Assembly (NCBI RefSeq): GCF_013426205.1
Contig: NC_089428.1
Span: 2,480,001-2,544,000, forward strand
DNA length: 64,000 nucleotides
Origin: Metarhizium brunneum
Taxonomy: Eukaryota > Ascomycota > Sordariomycetes > Hypocreales > Clavicipitaceae
Direction of reading: 5' to 3'
Shown here: positions 55,424 to 64,000 of the stretch, piece after piece
How positions within the stretch are numbered: the first letter of the stretch is position 1
Layout: each line of letters opens with the position of its first letter
Translations under genes and position numbers: made by a program
Notes under the pieces: generated by a model
What the model was told of the DNA's origin: nothing
Databases searched by the model: none
The model's input: only the letters and a program-made list of their open reading frames with translations

Positions 55424-56077
55424 TTATCTACTCGATCTTGTAGATAAAGCAAGACGACCAGACTTATTCATTTCCTCATCCCACGTATCTTTGTCATACT
55501 TATTGATGATGAGCTCCTCAGCTTCTTTCAGTGCCCGACTTCCCCGGAGGTCCTCAAGAGTGCCCCAAGTTGGCTTCCAACAGATCTTGAACTGAATGCG
55601 TCCGTCGACACCTTCCCGGATCGCTCCTAAACGTGAGTACTCAAAAACCTGTCTTCCGCTAACCGAGGCGCGCTTCTTCTGAATACGATGTTCGCCAGAG
55701 CCAGTAGTTCTTGTTGTATTATACTTTCTTTTCTGATTACTCCGTCGGATCCTCCCAGTGGTCTCTTCATCGTCCGCCACACGTATTGTAGCACCTTCCA
55801 AGTCAGCCTCTGGGCTAACAATTCTCGATATCATATCTCCTGAATCCAAGTTGGAGCCTCCGACACCATTTTTTAGGACGGACTGAAGATGTTCGCAAGA
55901 GCTTTGCGGGTCAATGCCGGGAACAGCATCGTAGTGCCTTGCATTGATAGGTGATGACCCGGCTGGGGGTGCGAAAGACTCCTTCGCGGAGACAAAGGAT
56001 CGTCGTAATGAACTGTGGCGAGCGGGGGACGTCCAGGAATAATTCTTCTCCAAAGTAATTCGATCCATTCTCACCAT
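55424..56077 (-). CDS. protein with a chromo-like C-terminal domain
   Basis: A 217-residue single-exon protein. The first 140 residues are polar and disordered with basic clusters (RIRRSNQKRKYN, RIQKKRAS). The C-terminus reads FEYSRLGAIREGVDGRIQFK, CWKPTWGTLEDLRGSRALKE and DTWDEEM, a pattern seen in fungal chromo-like domains (aromatic cage W/Y plus C-terminal helix). It lies 287 bases downstream of the recombinase on the same strand and may be co-inherited with it. Binding to histone tails is an inference from the fold only. Confidence 0.6.
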   Translation of the reverse strand: MVRMDRITLEKNYSWTSPARHSSLRRSFVSAKESFAPPAGSSPINARHYDAVPGIDPQSSCEHLQSVLKNGVGGSNLDSGDMISRIVSPEADLEGATIRVADDEETTGRIRRSNQKRKYNTTRTTGSGEHRIQKKRASVSGRQVFEYSRLGAIREGVDGRIQFKICWKPTWGTLEDLRGSRALKEAEELIINKYDKDTWDEEMNKSGRLALSTRSSR

Positions 56078-56363
56078 CGTGAAGTTGGCGTTCGCCTGAA
56101 GACGATGAACGCGGAGAAGAGCAATGAGGGGAGTCCGGTACGGACGTTCAAGCTCCCTTTATGGACGGAAGGGTAAGAGCACTCTGTCGACAAGAGTAGA
56201 AGGGAGGTTGGTTAAGCAAAGGTAAGCCGGGAATGATAAGTTATGGGTAAGATTGAACAAAGGTTTGAGTTCTTGCTAAGCTTCAAGGGCGGGAACGGTC
56301 CCTTTTATACTCATCACCCATCTCTAGTCACGGGTCTGGTCTCTTTCAAAACAGCCAGGCTGA

Positions 56364-59112
56364 CTACTCCCTTCCATCAACCCAGAACTCTTCATCCGCG
56401 TGAGGGTCCGGTGATGAGATTTCCCAATCCGAGTCACCACTAGCATGTGCGTAAGGTTGTGATAAGTCCGTTTTCGCCCGTTTATATGGGAGGGGACCCG
56501 ATGGTACAGCGTTACCTGCCTTTCTCTTGCGATCCACTTGTCGTCTTCTCGCAAGCTCTTTTCTGTGTTGCGCCTCGGCAGGGTTTATGTCTATTGGGGC
56601 GGTTTCAGCATCTGAAAATGAGGTCTTGTAGACCTCTATGGCTCCGAGAACTCTGTCACCTCCGTGAACGTCTGCTACGTGGGTGATCCAGCCTCCCATT
56701 CCCTCGACTTCGACCTTCCTGCCCTCTTGTAGACATGCTGGACATGAGATTGGCTCGTCAAATAGCTCACTATGAGTGTTCAGGTGGCGAGAGAACCCTC
56801 TCTGCTTGTATTGTTGGTCGCATAAGAGGCAGAGAACATCCGGTAGAGACTCTAGGTTTGGGGTGTGAACCGCGCCATGGACTCTTCGAACATGGCTACT
56901 CCAGGCACAGGGATTTGCCTCAATCACCACATCTCCAAGGTTCATCCGCTTGCACTCGGGGCACAAGAACCGGGCCTTGAAGATATGCATGTGTAGATGG
57001 CGAACATGTCTTGTGAGCGCTGACGTGTTAAAGAAGGTTCCACAGCCAAAGAGACATCGCGCGGGTTCCTTCGATTCATTCCTGAAATGAAGAACATCTC
57101 CAATCTTGTTCAGTACGCTTGCTCCGCTTATAAAAGCGACAAGACGATCGGCTAGAGCGGAAGTGATATTCGTTTGGAATAAAAGACTAGCCAGCTTAGC
57201 GGCATAGGCACTGCTGTTTCCGAACCTCTTTCTTTTTAAATTTTGCACCTCTTGCTTAAGATGTGCCGTTGATTTGTTCATTGCACGTAGCTTATCTGCT
57301 TCCTCAAAGTACTTGCGGCGTTTTTCCTGAATTTCTAGTCTCTCTAGGCAGTCAAGAGTATATCTGATTCGCGATGAGACTTTCTTTGCTTCTTGACTAG
57401 ATGACCCTTCTTTGGCTGTGATGTATTTCAGCTCCTTGCGAAGCTCTGTTATATCTTTCCTTGATTCAAATTGATCAATTTCCTTTTTAGTTAGACGTGT
57501 AGGCGCGTTTGGGTCTCGATTATGCAGGCTATTAGAGATAGCTTCCCAAAGCGCTGTGTCATGCCTTGCTTTATCGCCGAATGCGATATTCGCCAAGTTC
57601 GCACGCAGTCTAACTGGCTGATAGCTTCGCTCAAATACCTCGGTGGAATGAGATACTATAAAGTTTCGAAGTGCCGGTTGAAGACATCCTAGGGATAAAC
57701 GGTTAGAGGCAAGAAGGTACTCCAATTCAGAGGCTGCTTACCATCCAATCTACCCACCGCGCCAACACGAACTGAGTAGGGACGGAGGCTAGATCGAGAT
57801 CCCAATACCATTCGCACCTCGTTCCAAAGATTAATAAATTTATGGTAATTCATTGGCATAATATACTTATCATCACTCATAAACTCCTCTTTCCAGCGCA
57901 ACTCTACAAAGTTAACGCCCTCCTCGAGTGTTTCAGGGTGAAGCACCTCATCACAAGACGTAAACCCAGCCTCAAAGGCGTTATCTCTTATTGCTCTAAT
58001 TGTGAACATGGTAGTTAAGCATAGAACTAACGTTGGAACCACGGAGAGTGCGTAGCTCAAGCTATATGAGCCGCTTGTTAGCTTATTTATTAATTATAAG
58101 TGATGGAATAAATTATTGGGATCATTTACCTTGAACGTTGTTCTCTCTCGATTCTAAGCCGTCGAAGCTTGTTATGATCAACGGTAGACCAGCATATAGT
58201 CCGCGTAACAGATGGGTTAACAGGATCTCTAACCCACGCGAGCTTTACATGATTATACTTCTTCAGTTCTAACGCTCCTGGCCGCCAACCTCCTAGACCC
58301 ATTTCAACAACATACATAGTGAAAGAGAGTCTATCGTCAGGTGAACACCTAACATCATTTGCTCTATTCCACAAAGTGGAAAGAATAGTTAAAATATCGT
58401 CTGTAGTCGCGCCATCTTTTTGAAAAGTCTGCCCCAAGTTTAATCCGACTTCTGTGCCGAACTCAGGGATCCACTATAGTTAATTAGGGATTAGAGAAGT
58501 CTGTTGATAAGGAGAGGGGCCAAGGACTCACACGAGCTATCTCATAAGTAGGACCGCAAGTCGATGAAGTCCTCCTAGACGAATACTTCAATGACCAGAT
58601 TCCGGCATTCTCGCGATCTTGAAGCCTTTTTGGTTTCATAATCCGATCGTCTGCATGATTTACCAGCAAACACCATACATCTTCTATTGTTGACGCGCAA
58701 TTAATCGTGTGTACTTCCTCATATTCCTCAGGGCCAAGGCAGGGACGCAACGTCACAGACTGCTCCCAGTATTGTCTGAGAAATCCTTGGAAGATGGCTT
58801 GAACTTCTGGATTGCCTAAGCAAAGGTCAAACCATATATCGACCGGGTCGACTTCAGCGCAAGCGGCAAATCTACATGGAATAAAATCAGTAATAGCTCA
58901 TTGCCTAGGAATAAAGATAAGAGGGGGATGCCTCACTCTTCCCAGTTCTGCCAGATCCTTTCGCGACGCTGCCTCGTTTTTGGGTCAAGGCGGCAAACCT
59001 CACTCAGCGGCTTCTCCTGATACTTTTGCACCGCCGCCTTAGCGGCATCTTTGTTAAATTGACGCACACTCGGGCGGGCAAAGCGAAGCGAAGATTTCGT
59101 ATCTCGGGGCAT
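56364..59112 (-). CDS. DUF3435 tyrosine recombinase (Starship captain type) with C2H2 zinc fingers
   Basis: Five exons (59112-58937, 58871-58532, 58473-58130, 58061-57742, 57688-56364) join in phase to 834 residues. All introns are GT-AG. The DUF3435/FluG-type core carries the tyrosine-recombinase residues: Arg 236 in MGLGGWRPGAL, Arg 385 in LRPYSVRVGAVGRLDG, His 407 and Tyr 416 in IVSHSTEVFERSYQP (His-to-Tyr spacing 9). The C-terminal half has several C2H2-type fingers (CLFGCGTFF...H, CLLCDQQYKQRGFSRHLNTH) and a basic segment KRKAG..KRAK. DUF3435 enzymes mobilise Starship elements and stand at one end reading inward; this gene reads leftward from about 0.7 kb inside the proposed right end. 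No frame break is seen. Confidence 0.85.
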
Positions 59113-59815
59113 GATGATAAAGTGAGCGAAGGCAGCTTCAGTGGCAGTACACGTGAATGAGAAAAGGGGGGCAAAGGACTGAATGGCATGGACGGCAAAT
59201 CGCACAAGGACAAATGAAAGGGGGAGAGGGACCATTTTATCTAGTCAGTCCGTCACTTGAATTCAATCAGGCCAATGGGGCAATGGAGCCCTGCAGTACA
59301 CGTAGGCATTCTCAAGTAGGATATCACGGGCTGACCAACATGGCACATTAACGCCAGGGCGGACTGAACATGGACCTGCGACAGGACCAATGTAGAAAAA
59401 GACTTGTCGATAAAACCAGGGGGAGGAAGGGGGCGGCGGCGTTGGGCGCCTCCCCCCAGAGCCTGGGTGAGGATTTCATGCGAGTGCCAGGGTCGAAAAC
59501 AGGCAGCATGAGGGTGTGTATTACGACGCGGCGTGCGGCCGTCCATTGCCCGGCGCTTCGGTATCGGAGTGGAAAGCCCGGGGACAGAGAGCCAAAACGG
59601 TGGCAGGATGGGGAAACGGAGAGGACGGGAAAAGCGGGTCCGGGCGGGCGTTTCGGGTAAAGGTCGGGCAAGTTCACATTTCGGAGGCGGTATCCCGTCC
59701 GATCTCCCTTAATAACCTGGCGAGCGCCGGATTAGTAGTTGGGTCGGTGACGACCAGCGAATACCCGGTGTTGTATGTTATTTTTTTTCCCTAAAATAAT
59801 TTTTTTTGGCCTTAC
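59113..59815. other. captain upstream region, GC-rich with clustered CGGG/CCCG words
   Basis: From about 59,400 to 59,770 the sequence is visibly richer in G and C than the rest, with at least nine CGGG or CCCG words. It ends in an A/T-rich stretch and TTACTTAC at 59,812-59,819. No gene is supported. In Starships the segment between the end and the captain often carries short repeats bound by the recombinase; here that is inference. Confidence 0.45.
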
Positions 59816-59823
59816 TTACTCTA
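59812..59823 (+). other. candidate insertion site motif TTAC-N7-A
   Basis: TTACTTACTCTA fits the TTAC(N7)A target described for some Starship captains. It coincides with a perfect splice donor (GTAAGT on the minus strand) inside the flanking gene. The motif is short and would occur by chance about once per kilobase on one strand. Confidence 0.35.
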
Positions 59824-60202
59824 GAAAGTATACCCATGCGGATGTGTCAGAGTTGGAGACTGCCACCTTTTTGTTTTCCAACCTATTGGAAGCAAGCCCC
59901 TGGTATACAGGGGAAACGATGGAAATCTGGTTAGTGGTTGGCCCACCTTCAACGGTTCTCGGGACGGTGGCCGCAACGACGACGCGGAAACCGCGAAACG
60001 AACCCGAGGCTAGCTGCGACGGCTGTGCAATAAAGCCTTTATAATCACTCGCACTAGGCCCAAAACTTTTCCCGTCTGGGTCCGGGCCATCATTGCTGTT
60101 CTTCAAGGCAACCGTAAGTTGTGCCATGGAGGTGTTAGAGAAGAGACTAATGCTCGTTTCATCCGGCATAGCCGGGTCGAACAAGGCAGTGACAGCTGTC
60201 AT
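59816..60202 (-). CDS. 5' part of an unidentified gene, possibly cut by the insertion
   Basis: ATG at 60202 opens 128 codons (MTAVTALFDPAMPDETSI ... NSDTSAWVYFLE) that end at TAA beside the proposed element end. The sequence has alternating beta-strand character and the end (VAVSNSDTSAWVYFL) recalls the first blade of fucose-lectin-like beta-propellers, but that is a weak resemblance. The reading could continue through the GTAAGT donor into an exon that would now be beyond the element. A TATA-like TATATATTCC lies near 60,320. Confidence 0.45.
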   Translation of the reverse strand: MTAVTALFDPAMPDETSISLFSNTSMAQLTVALKNSNDGPDPDGKSFGPSASDYKGFIAQPSQLASGSFRGFRVVVAATVPRTVEGGPTTNQISIVSPVYQGLASNRLENKKVAVSNSDTSAWVYFLE

Positions 60203-62901
60203 GATGACTTTGGGCTGGGATGCAAATGTAAGATAACACTGGAAAATGGTATTCGGACAAGATGGCATGTGCTACATGGCGATGATCAGACATCTTGGAC
60301 CAGTGGGTAACTCCTGGGCTTATATATTCCTCGCCAGCTTAATTTTTCTCACCGGAACATGGCTAATCTAACTGATAGTTTTCCCCGATGCCGCCAAAAG
60401 AACGCCGAGACTCTGCAAGATGTTGCCCTGCATCGGCCAGCGCTGTTTTCTGTGCCGCTGGTGCAGCTCTCGGCCGCTTGCTAGTACTTGGCAAGCGATT
60501 TGGCCTGTGAGGTGACCGCATCATGTCGCACCTTGTCAGACATCTGCATCCAAATATGTTTAGTACCTGGCGTCTCAAGATTCGTTGGATGCATCTTCTG
60601 CGATGTGTTTGCCAATCCCCTCCCGATCGAGCAAGCTGCTTGATAATGTCTTTAGATGCTACTTACCAGGGGCCACTTTGCGCGTCTTGCTCGCTGAGAC
60701 GTGCGTCACTAGTGACCAAATATTTTTTTTTTCTCAGTGTCTTTCCCTACTACGAAGAGTCTAGCCCAGAAAAGTTGGACGAGCTTTCGCTTATTATCAC
60801 CACACAAGCCTGCCATTGGTGTTGTTGTAATTCATGATTACCCAATCCGTATTGTACTTTCGTAACTGCATGCCGTATGCTCATGTATGTAGGAGCACAC
60901 GAGCGGCAAAGCCTCTTTTTATAAAAGCGGTCAAGATGGATTAGATTCTAGATTGGCTGAAGACACTGCGATGAAACATCGGTCAGGACGTGTTACTACT
61001 TGAGGGAATTTCTGACTTGTCATAGGGACTATTGCCCACGGTTCAAAAAGCCACGCATAATGAATGGTTGGAATATCATGGCCAACGAAGCAAGCGGGAT
61101 CCTAGGACAATATGGGATCGACAGGTAGGTACAGTGTCTTGAAACCTTTGTCGATTATACTCACATGTATAATGTTTGCATCCCTGCTTCTCAACATTTA
61201 CAGTTCGGTTTCTTGGAAGCCGTAGTTATTTGGAGGCGGTGTCGGTGGCTGACTGAGTATTTACACTCCGTTTAAAGTTGACGCAAGTACACTAGGCGTA
61301 GTTTGTGGTGATTACATGCAAAAGGCTATAGAGAACTAAATAACCAGCCTCATTCATTTGCTAGCATTAATGTGGTGGGACGTGACCGTTAGTATTGTGC
61401 ATGCAGGCCCAACACATGGTGGCTCAATTATTGAGTGCTGCCCAGAAGAACTGCTCCCGTTCAACATGCTTCAGGTATTCGAGTAACGTGGGGGATCCGG
61501 TCCTGAATCACGCTTTTATTAAAAACGCGCATTTGTCAATTCTACAACCATGACATGGAGGATGCCAACATGGTACGCTTGTATCAAACATCATCACCAA
61601 GTCAGAAAGAAGGTGTACAAGTGATGCCAGCGCAAAGAGATGTCCCAAAAGCTATGATGTGGAATTATTACTCGAATCCGACAGCAAGTTTTGCCACGTT
61701 CCAAGAGAGGTTGGTTGTCACATTGTATTCATATCGTCATGGCTGACTTTGAGATGAGTGTTGCACACATTACGGCACGTCCTACCCTAAGGTGACAAGT
61801 ATTTGCAGCCATCAACCATCTTATCGTCACTGAAATTCTACTTGATCGTAGGGGGTAAGAAAATTGTCCGTAGTTTTCAGGTAGAGCAATGTAAAGACAT
61901 TTTCTCCTTTCCAAGTCGCTGGCATTGGTATCTTTTCGAGCTTGCTGTGTTGAAATGCCCTGCGTTCTGGGTCACGCCCGTACGGAAATCTTGGCCGAAT
62001 AATCGAGTTTCTCAGCATTATCCAGACACTGGAAATAGACCAGCGGACTGGACCAAGTAATATCTGGCATAAAGCTTGTAATTAATCTGAATATCCCTAG
62101 AGATACATGTCTAGAGCCTTTGCACAACTGGGTGGATAAAACTTGTCCATTCACGAAACTATGCGCCCGAAGTGGACTGAACCTGATGGCCAACGAGGAC
62201 CTAGGGTAAATGCAAAAGTGGTGAAATTAAGGTGTCGTTGAGGTCAAGTATTCAATTCATTTCGCTCGAGGTTGGCTCTTAGCTTGTGGTTGCAGGCGAG
62301 CTTGATGTTGCTTTGCTATTGGCTGTATGAAAATGCCAATAAGGAGCTGTGCAGCCATTGATGCGTCTTTTGGATGGCTGGGATCAATTGGTCGATATCG
62401 TACGGAGTGGTGACTACTTGCCCGCAAATGACATCACCTGGACGGTAGCTCCTTCCCCGCTAAGCCGCCATCCCAGACATCTGGACCACCCACGTTGCGC
62501 AGCCAGTCAGCATCACGCCATTGTCATCACATCGTGAATGAGGGCCCATGCTCCGCCGGCATCTGCTTTTGAAACTCGATGACGAAGCTCAAGATGCACC
62601 AATGGCGCCGCACGCCGTCATGGCCCGACTTGGAGCTGTTATCGGCAACGACTCTGGAAGCGTAGAGCGCCCGCTTAAGCCGCTCTCGCCCTGATGCCTC
62701 TTCCCAAGTTCCATGCCCGTCACCTCCCGTCCCGTCTGAGTTTTGGTCGCAGAATCATCTCCTTTTCACCGCCAGATTGACACTTGCATTTTACCTACAT
62801 CCATTTCCGTCGTCAGTTGCTTGAATTGGTTGTTACAACACAACCGACACGCTTCCTCATTCTCCTCAACATCTCAAGCGCATCTCCAGACGCCCTCGTA
62901 C
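60203..62901. other. 2.7 kb without a supported gene
   Basis: Short featureless frames only. A minus-strand frame at 60,363-60,578 ending RRSFGGIGENYQLD could be a gene remnant. The last 300 bases are pyrimidine-rich, typical of a housekeeping-gene promoter and leader. Confidence 0.4.
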
Positions 62902-64000
62902 ATGTTACGCAGCAATCCCCGCATTATCACTCTGCTTCGTTCTAGTCGCGCCCTTTTCAACACCCCAAACACACCAACACTACACTTCTCAACCTTGCCT
63001 CGAGCCATGGCCCAGGAATTCAAGCTCAAGGACTTGACCTCCCTCTCCTTGTCGCCCGGCTCCAAGCAGGAGGTCGAGGTTGACGGCGTGGATGGCGGCA
63101 AGGTCCTGCTGGTCAACACGGGAGGCAGGATTCAAGCAATGGGCGCCAAATGCACACACTACGGTGCACCCCTTGCCAAGGGCGTCCTTACTGCTGATGG
63201 GCGCGTCAAGTGTCCATGGCATGGTGGTAGGTAACCTCCCGCTGATCAAATCGACACCGCTCGGTATCATGTGTATTAATCGTCTCTGCCATCCGTTGCA
63301 CGGAGTAGCCTGTTTCAACACGAGCACTGGTGACGTCGAAGAAGCTCCCGCCCTCGACGCCCTGCCTGTTTTCAAGGTCACCGAGCGCAACGGCGCCGTC
63401 TATGTCATTGGCGACGAATCCGCAATCAAAAATTCCCGAAGACAGCCCAACCTCAGCTGCGCCGGTGCTTCTGTTGCAGACGAAAAGGTAGTCATCGTTG
63501 GCGGAGGGTCTGGTGCACTAGGAGCTGTTGAAGGCTTGCGCGAGAAGGGCTTCACTGGTGGCATCACTGTCATCTCCAACGAGGGCTATTATCCCATCGA
63601 TCGACCCAAACTGAGCAAGGCCCTCATGACTGACCTCTCCAAGCTGCAATGGAGAGACAAAGGCTGGTTCGATAGCGGCAACGTCGAGTGGGTGGACGGA
63701 GAAGCTACTGCCGTCAACTTTGGAGAGCGCAAGGTTACCACCAAGAACGGCCAAAATATTTCCTACACGAAATTGATCCTTGCCACAGGAGGAATCGCTC
63801 GAACATTACCCCTTAACGGATTCCGCGTGCTCGGCAACATTTTTACGTTGCGAAATGTACATGATGTCAAAGCCATTGTTGATGCTATTGGCGACAAGGG
63901 CAAGAAGGTTGTCATTGTGGGCGCATCCTTCATCGGCATGGAAGTCGCCAATGCCATTTGCAAGGACAACACTGTCACGGTCGCAGACATGTCCAAGGTT
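62902..64000 (+). CDS. Rieske-domain AIF-like NAD(P)H oxidoreductase (partial)
   Basis: Exon 1 is 62902-63226 and exon 2 begins at 63309 and runs off the window. The N-terminus (MLRSNPRIITLLRSSRALF) looks like a mitochondrial targeting peptide; an internal MAQEFKLKDL start could give a cytosolic form. A Rieske 2Fe-2S domain has CTHYGAPL and CPWHGACF (the second split by the intron). An FAD-binding VVIVGGGSGALGAVEGLR follows, then a second dinucleotide fold VVIVGASFIGMEVA. This is the AIFM3-like family (Rieske plus pyridine nucleotide-disulfide reductase), with roles in redox balance. Its conserved, GC-rich coding sequence marks core genome to the right of the element. Confidence 0.9.

Larger units (their letters stand above)
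31294..59815 (-). mobile_element. captain-proximal part of a putative Starship giant transposon
   Basis: The interval contains a DUF3435 captain at its right end reading inward, and to its left DUF3723, patatin-type, ferric-reductase and NLR-type genes, the four accessory families most associated with Starships. The right limit is proposed at the TTAC-containing site 59,812-59,823, where a flanking gene ends. The left limit is not in view; the element probably includes the duplicated cassette and may extend beyond base 1. No second terminus or empty site can be checked here. Confidence 0.6.

Noticed and set aside
1..64000. Heavy repeat-induced point mutation across the accessory region
   Set aside because: The duplicated copies differ by scattered changes and indels, and most frames stay open; I see no overall AT collapse of the kind strong RIP produces.

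Overview
The window comes from a filamentous ascomycete, most likely a Sordariomycete of the Hypocreales kind. Genes are split by many 45-80 base GT-AG introns with CTAAC/CTGAC-type branch sites, both strands are used, and the recognisable proteins are fungal families (DUF1774, DUF3723, DUF3435, ENA sodium ATPase, Est1-type RNA-binding domain). I joined exons by hand from splice signals and reading phase, and give the joins in each entry. No rRNA, tRNA or CRISPR array is supported.

Layout. 1-19,000: a thin stretch of accessory or orphan genes: the 3' end of an unknown gene, an Est1-like protein, a four-exon orphan, a kinase-like gene broken by one in-frame TGA, two small orphan genes, a 604-residue conserved fungal protein, a DUF1774 membrane protein, a small coiled-coil protein, a 459-residue expanded-family protein and a two-exon orphan. 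18,990-30,635: a tandem duplication of a 5.8 kb cassette. Each copy carries a transthyretin-like protein, two coiled-coil proteins on the minus strand, a secreted Ser/Thr-rich protein, a third coiled-coil protein and a MADS-box-like protein. The last cassette gene, a four-span membrane protein, is whole only after the second copy. 31,294-46,000: DUF3723 protein, a patatin-phospholipase-type protein without its patatin core, a ferric-reductase-like protein, a frameshifted BRCT protein, two more MADS-like genes and a relic of an NLR-type receptor. 46,748-54,412: an arrestin-like protein and a complete ENA-type P-type ATPase. 55,424-59,112: a chromo-like protein and a complete five-exon DUF3435 tyrosine recombinase with zinc fingers. 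59,400-59,820: a GC-rich segment ending next to a gene that looks cut off. 62,902-64,000: a conserved Rieske/AIF-type oxidoreductase typical of core genome.

Interpretation. A DUF3435 recombinase at one end, reading inward, followed by DUF3723, ferric reductase, patatin-type and NLR-type genes is the signature gene set of Starships, the giant tyrosine-recombinase transposons of fungi. I read the window as the captain end of a Starship inserted at about 59.8 kb: the right flank is host sequence and the element runs leftward past position 31,294 and probably past the start of the window. The ENA ATPase, ferric reductase and the duplicated cassette would be cargo. Several accessory genes (patatin, NLR, BRCT, kinase, one coiled-coil copy) are decayed, while the recombinase has intact R, R, H and Y positions.
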